Shown in pieces: positions 61,241 through 64,000 of a DNA stretch of 64,000 nucleotides. Position numbers and translations under genes: made by a program. Within the stretch, counting starts at the first letter, position 1; each line of letters begins with the position of its first letter. The stretch lies in NCBI GenBank assembly GCA_965205055.1, contig OZ242030.1, positions 2,666,001 through 2,730,000 of the forward strand. Reading direction: 5' to 3'. The stretch is from CBDBBY01 sp965205055 (GTDB lineage: Bacteria > Pseudomonadota > Alphaproteobacteria > Rhodobacterales > Rhodobacteraceae). The notes below the pieces were generated by a model. The model was given only the letters and a program-made list of their open reading frames with translations. It was not told where the DNA came from and searched no databases.

Positions 61241-61745
61241 ACAATGCTCCGTATTGCAATCGACTCCGCCAAAGAGTTCCGTATTGATCCGCCAAAATGC
61301 AATGATCAAGGCGCCGTTTCATTCGCGCCAGCCAATATCAGATTTGAATGTTCAGAGTCGACTCCAAGTACAAGCAACAGGCGACGACCACTGCGCCGCG
61401 TTGCTCGGACTCCACAACCCTTGACGCCTCCAGCACAATCGGAACGAAGCCGTCGCTCCCTCGACCTTTCGCACCATGCGCATTGAGCGATCTTGCTGCC
61501 TTTGGCTCTCGCGCTGACGGCCGATTTCCCAAAGCACCTCAAGAACGGAACAAATCCGGCCGTCCGGCTGTTCCGGATCCAACCGGCGACCCCGATTGCC
61601 CGGCCTGCCGATCATCCCGCAATTCGGATTCTTTGAGCGAAGCCGAATCCAAACGATGCGGATTCGACTACAACCGCCTGAAGGATTCGGACAGCCTTCA
61701 AAAACGGTTCACCCGAACTCCGATGGATCGCGCAATATTGAAGTT
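61241..61745. other. intergenic region between miaB and phoH
   Basis: 505 bases with no recognisable gene; a plus-strand open frame over most of it has no motif or ribosome site. Small GGATTC/GAATCC repeats occur around 61620-61650. If phoH starts at 61309 the gap shrinks slightly. A separate promoter for phoH-ybeY-corC-lnt is likely here. Confidence 0.5.
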
Positions 61746-63092
61746 CTATTGAATCGCCACGCCCGCGAGCGAATTCGGCTCGGACCGAATCACCTTCACC
61801 GGAATGATTCTGCCGAGCAGAGACTCGCTGCAATCCGCGTGAACGGCGTGCAGGTATTCCGATTTGCCGGTCAACTGGCCGGGGATCCGTCCTGAACGCT
61901 CGAACAATACCGACACGGTCCTGCCGACCATGGATTCCTGCACCTTTCGCTGCTGGCGGGTGAGCAGCTCCTGAAGCCTCCGAAGTCGTTCGGATGCAAC
62001 GCCATGATCGACCTGCTCCCTTTCCGCCGCAGGCGTTCCCGGCCTTGCCGAATAGCGAAACGAATAGGCTTGGCCGTATTCGACATCCCTGACGAGCGAC
62101 ATCGTGTCTTGAAAGTCGCACTCGGTTTCGCCCGGAAACCCGACGATGAAATCGCCGGACAGGAGCAAGTCGGGCTTGGCGGACCGGATGCGTTCGACAA
62201 TCCGCTTGTACTCGGCGGACTCATGCTTGCGATTCATGAGCTTGAGTATCCGGTCGGAGCCGGATTGGACCGGCAGGTGCAAATAAGGCATCAGCTTCGG
62301 ACAATCGCGAAACGCATGAATCAAGTCGTCGGACATGTCGTTCGGGTGCGACGTCGTGAACCTTATTCGCTCCAGCCCTTCGATTTCGGCAAGCTCCTGT
62401 ATGAGTCTCGCAAGAGACCATTCCTTTCCGCGCAATCCTTCGCCGTGATAGGCATTCACGTTCTGCCCCAGCAAGGTCAGTTCGCAGACGCCCCTTGAAA
62501 CGAGGCGTTTCGCTTCTTCAAGAATCCGTTTCGCAGGTCTGCTCGCTTCGACACCGCGCGTGTAAGGGACGACGCAAAACGTGCAGAATTTGTCGCACCC
62601 CTCTTGCACAGAAAGGAATGCGGAAGGGTTGCGGAGCTTGAACGTCGGATTGGGCAGCTTCTCGAATTTGTCTTCCGCCGGAAACTCCGTGTCCACCAGT
62701 TTCTTGCCGCCCTCCGCGTTTTCGAGCAAAGACGGCAGTCTGTGATAGGATTGCGGCCCGACGACGATATCGACCATCGGCTGCCGGCGAATGATTTCCT
62801 CGCCCTCGGCTTGAGCCACGCATCCGGCGACAACGATCTTCAGGCCGGGGTTCTCGGCCCTCAGTCGCTTGAACCGTCCGAGCTCGGAGTAGATCTTTTC
62901 GGTGGCCTTCTCCCGGATATGGCAAGTGTTAAGGAGCACGAGATCCGCTTCTTTCCGAGACTCGGACACGCTGTACCCGGCCACAGCCAATGCATCCGCC
63001 ATGCGTCCGCTGTCGTAGACGTTCATCTGGCATCCATATGTACGGATGTACGCTTTCTTCGACGTCTTCACCGGTTCAGCATTCCGCGGCAA
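61746..63092 (-). CDS. miaB: tRNA-2-methylthio-N6-dimethylallyladenosine synthase
   Basis: A 448-residue radical-SAM methylthiotransferase. The N-terminal cluster cysteines are in TYGCQMN, LNTCHIREKA and VAGCVAQAEG. The radical-SAM motif is CDKFCTFCVVPYTRG, and a C-terminal TRAM domain (GRTVSVLFERSGR) ends the protein. It adds a methylthio group to i6A37 in tRNAs. The start is a TTG just before PRNAEPVKTSKKAYIRTYGCQ, since no ATG precedes the conserved region. Confidence 0.95.
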   Translation of the reverse strand: MPRNAEPVKTSKKAYIRTYGCQMNVYDSGRMADALAVAGYSVSESRKEADLVLLNTCHIREKATEKIYSELGRFKRLRAENPGLKIVVAGCVAQAEGEEIIRRQPMVDIVVGPQSYHRLPSLLENAEGGKKLVDTEFPAEDKFEKLPNPTFKLRNPSAFLSVQEGCDKFCTFCVVPYTRGVEASRPAKRILEEAKRLVSRGVCELTLLGQNVNAYHGEGLRGKEWSLARLIQELAEIEGLERIRFTTSHPNDMSDDLIHAFRDCPKLMPYLHLPVQSGSDRILKLMNRKHESAEYKRIVERIRSAKPDLLLSGDFIVGFPGETECDFQDTMSLVRDVEYGQAYSFRYSARPGTPAAEREQVDHGVASERLRRLQELLTRQQRKVQESMVGRTVSVLFERSGRIPGQLTGKSEYLHAVHADCSESLLGRIIPVKVIRSEPNSLAGVAIQ

Positions 63093-63659
63093 TTCAAGAG
63101 TTTCAGTCGTCTACCCAAACAAGCGTTCCGAAACAAGGCGGGTCGATCCTCGCGAAACCATGACGCTATCGGAGTTCAGCGTTTGCGCGACGATGAACTG
63201 CATTCGCGACTGCATTTGTCACTCGGCAGAGTGAAGGTCAATCTCGTCCAGATTCTCGACAATGCAACTGCGGTTGTTCCGGACCAGCAGCATCTTCTCA
63301 TGCGGGTCGGCGGATAAGCGACCGGCAAATCCGGCAGCATCGAGAGCATTCCGCGCCTTCGCTTGCGCCGCGCCGCCCAGCCGAGTCCGGAAGCAGCATG
63401 AGGCAAGCGCCGGTGCGCAGGGCATCGGACATTATTTGACGAAAGACAAAAAAATCCACTCCAAAGGCTTGTTTCTTCGAGTCCTCATGTTTGATGCATG
63501 CATCACTCGGAACTCCATGTCCGCGCGGACCAAAAAACGCTGGACATCGAACACCCCCCCGTAAAATGGGCGCGGTTGCCCGAAGGCGGCAGGAACAATT
63601 GCCCCGCCCATCCGCTGCCGGAAGGGGCACCGACACAGGCGACTGACAAGGAATTTCTC
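63093..63659. other. intergenic region between miaB and the lipoprotein gene
   Basis: 567 bases with no confidently assigned gene. A 68-codon minus-strand frame at 63219-63425 (ending SCIVENLDEIDLHSAE) is the best of the small frames but has no clear relative. The stretch around 63440-63560, with A- and C-runs, probably contains the promoter of the lipoprotein gene. Confidence 0.5.
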
Positions 63660-64000
63660 ATGGACACGAAACTGATCGCAGCTCTCGCTTGCGCAGCGGC
63701 GCTGGCGCTCGGCGCCTGCTCCGGCAATCCTCCTGCCGGGTCGACGAACACGGACCGCGAAAGCCCGGAAGTGAATCCGAACGATCCAAACCCAAACGAC
63801 GATAACAGGGACGACGATAACGGGGGTTCCGGGCCGACGGCGGCAAGTCTCGAGCAACAAGCTGCACGGGCGATTGAGAGGGCGGACGCCGCGGCCGCCG
63901 CGGGCAACAGTGGAGACCGCCCCGGGGCGCGGACCGAGATTGAAAACGCCAGAAAAGCGATTGACGATGCGGTCAAGGCGGCGGACGCAGCATACAAAGC
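63660..64000 (+). CDS. putative lipoprotein with acidic linker and Ala-rich helix (cut by the window edge)
   Basis: The first 113 codons of an open frame. MDTKLIAALACAAALALGAC is a lipoprotein signal with lipobox LGAC, so Cys20 would be lipidated. The following NPPAGSTNTDRESPE and an Asn/Asp-rich stretch (NPNDPNPNDDNRDDDNGG) form a flexible linker. From about residue 65 an Ala-rich heptad-like helix begins (QQAARAIERADAAAAAG, IENARKAIDDAVKAADAA), resembling repeat or coiled-coil surface lipoproteins. AAGGA lies 7-8 bases before the ATG. The function is unknown and the 3' part is missing. Confidence 0.8.
   Translation, partial: MDTKLIAALACAAALALGACSGNPPAGSTNTDRESPEVNPNDPNPNDDNRDDDNGGSGPTAASLEQQAARAIERADAAAAAGNSGDRPGARTEIENARKAIDDAVKAADAAYK

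Noticed and set aside
63219..63425. 68-codon minus-strand frame downstream of which miaB lies.
   Set aside because: Some regions look protein-like, but there is no ribosome site that I can support and no recognised family.
1..64000. CRISPR arrays and rRNA genes.
   Set aside because: No regularly spaced direct repeats and no rRNA-like sequence were noticed on reading the window.

Overview
The window is alphaproteobacterial chromosome. Two conserved neighbourhoods show this: miaB-phoH-ybeY-corC-lnt-metK-trmB at 55.3-63.1 kb, and aroA / cmk-rpsA-ihfB-lapA-trpF-trpB at 48.4-55.2 kb. The order cannot be fixed from sequence alone. Several housekeeping genes appear to start with TTG or GTG.

Layout. 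(1) 1-5.9 kb: a leftward operon of an isochorismatase-type amidohydrolase and a branched-chain amino acid/amide-type ABC importer (receptor, two permeases, start of the ATPase). It is followed by a MarR regulator and a divergent AmiC-like receptor that lacks a signal peptide. This block ends at a decayed ISNCY-type transposase fragment beside tRNA-Ser(GCT) and looks like an acquired island. (2) 7.1-20.1 kb: a glutaryl-CoA dehydrogenase gene, then a nearly complete reductive pyrimidine catabolic set. PreT/PreA reduce uracil or thymine, HydA opens the ring, an N-carbamoyl-beta-alanine amidohydrolase releases beta-alanine, and an omega-aminotransferase deaminates it. A four-gene ABC importer and a divergent RutR-like repressor accompany them. 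(3) 20.2-25.3 kb: truA, ileS and ychF. (4) 25.4-28.5 kb: an AT-rich two-gene cassette of a MORC-like GHKL ATPase fused to a PD-(D/E)XK nuclease plus a C5 cytosine methyltransferase, a predicted restriction-modification or anti-phage system. (5) 28.9-39.4 kb: a GntR regulator with a perfect palindromic operator candidate, a ThDP enzyme in the oxalyl-CoA decarboxylase position, formyl-CoA:oxalate CoA-transferase, formate-THF ligase and a two-subunit NAD-dependent formate dehydrogenase. This is an oxalate-to-formate-to-CO2/one-carbon module. (6) 39.6-48.2 kb: two VOC-fold genes, trpA, a tight ABC-three-component (ABC-3C) defence operon whose effector gene carries two frameshifts, an FMN-dependent alpha-hydroxy-acid dehydrogenase, rplY, pth and a DUF2237 gene. 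(7) 48.4-63.1 kb: housekeeping genes. (8) From 63.66 kb: the start of a lipoprotein gene that runs off the window.

The main structural inference is that 40.44-48.35 kb is inverted relative to the usual alphaproteobacterial arrangement. Flipping it back would rejoin trpA to trpF-trpB and also put rplY-pth in the same orientation as ychF. The 25.3-40.4 kb defence plus oxalate/formate block would then be an insertion between pth and ychF. The two most unusual loci are the MORC-like restriction cassette and the decaying ABC-3C operon. Both belong to computationally predicted conflict systems with little experimental characterisation.
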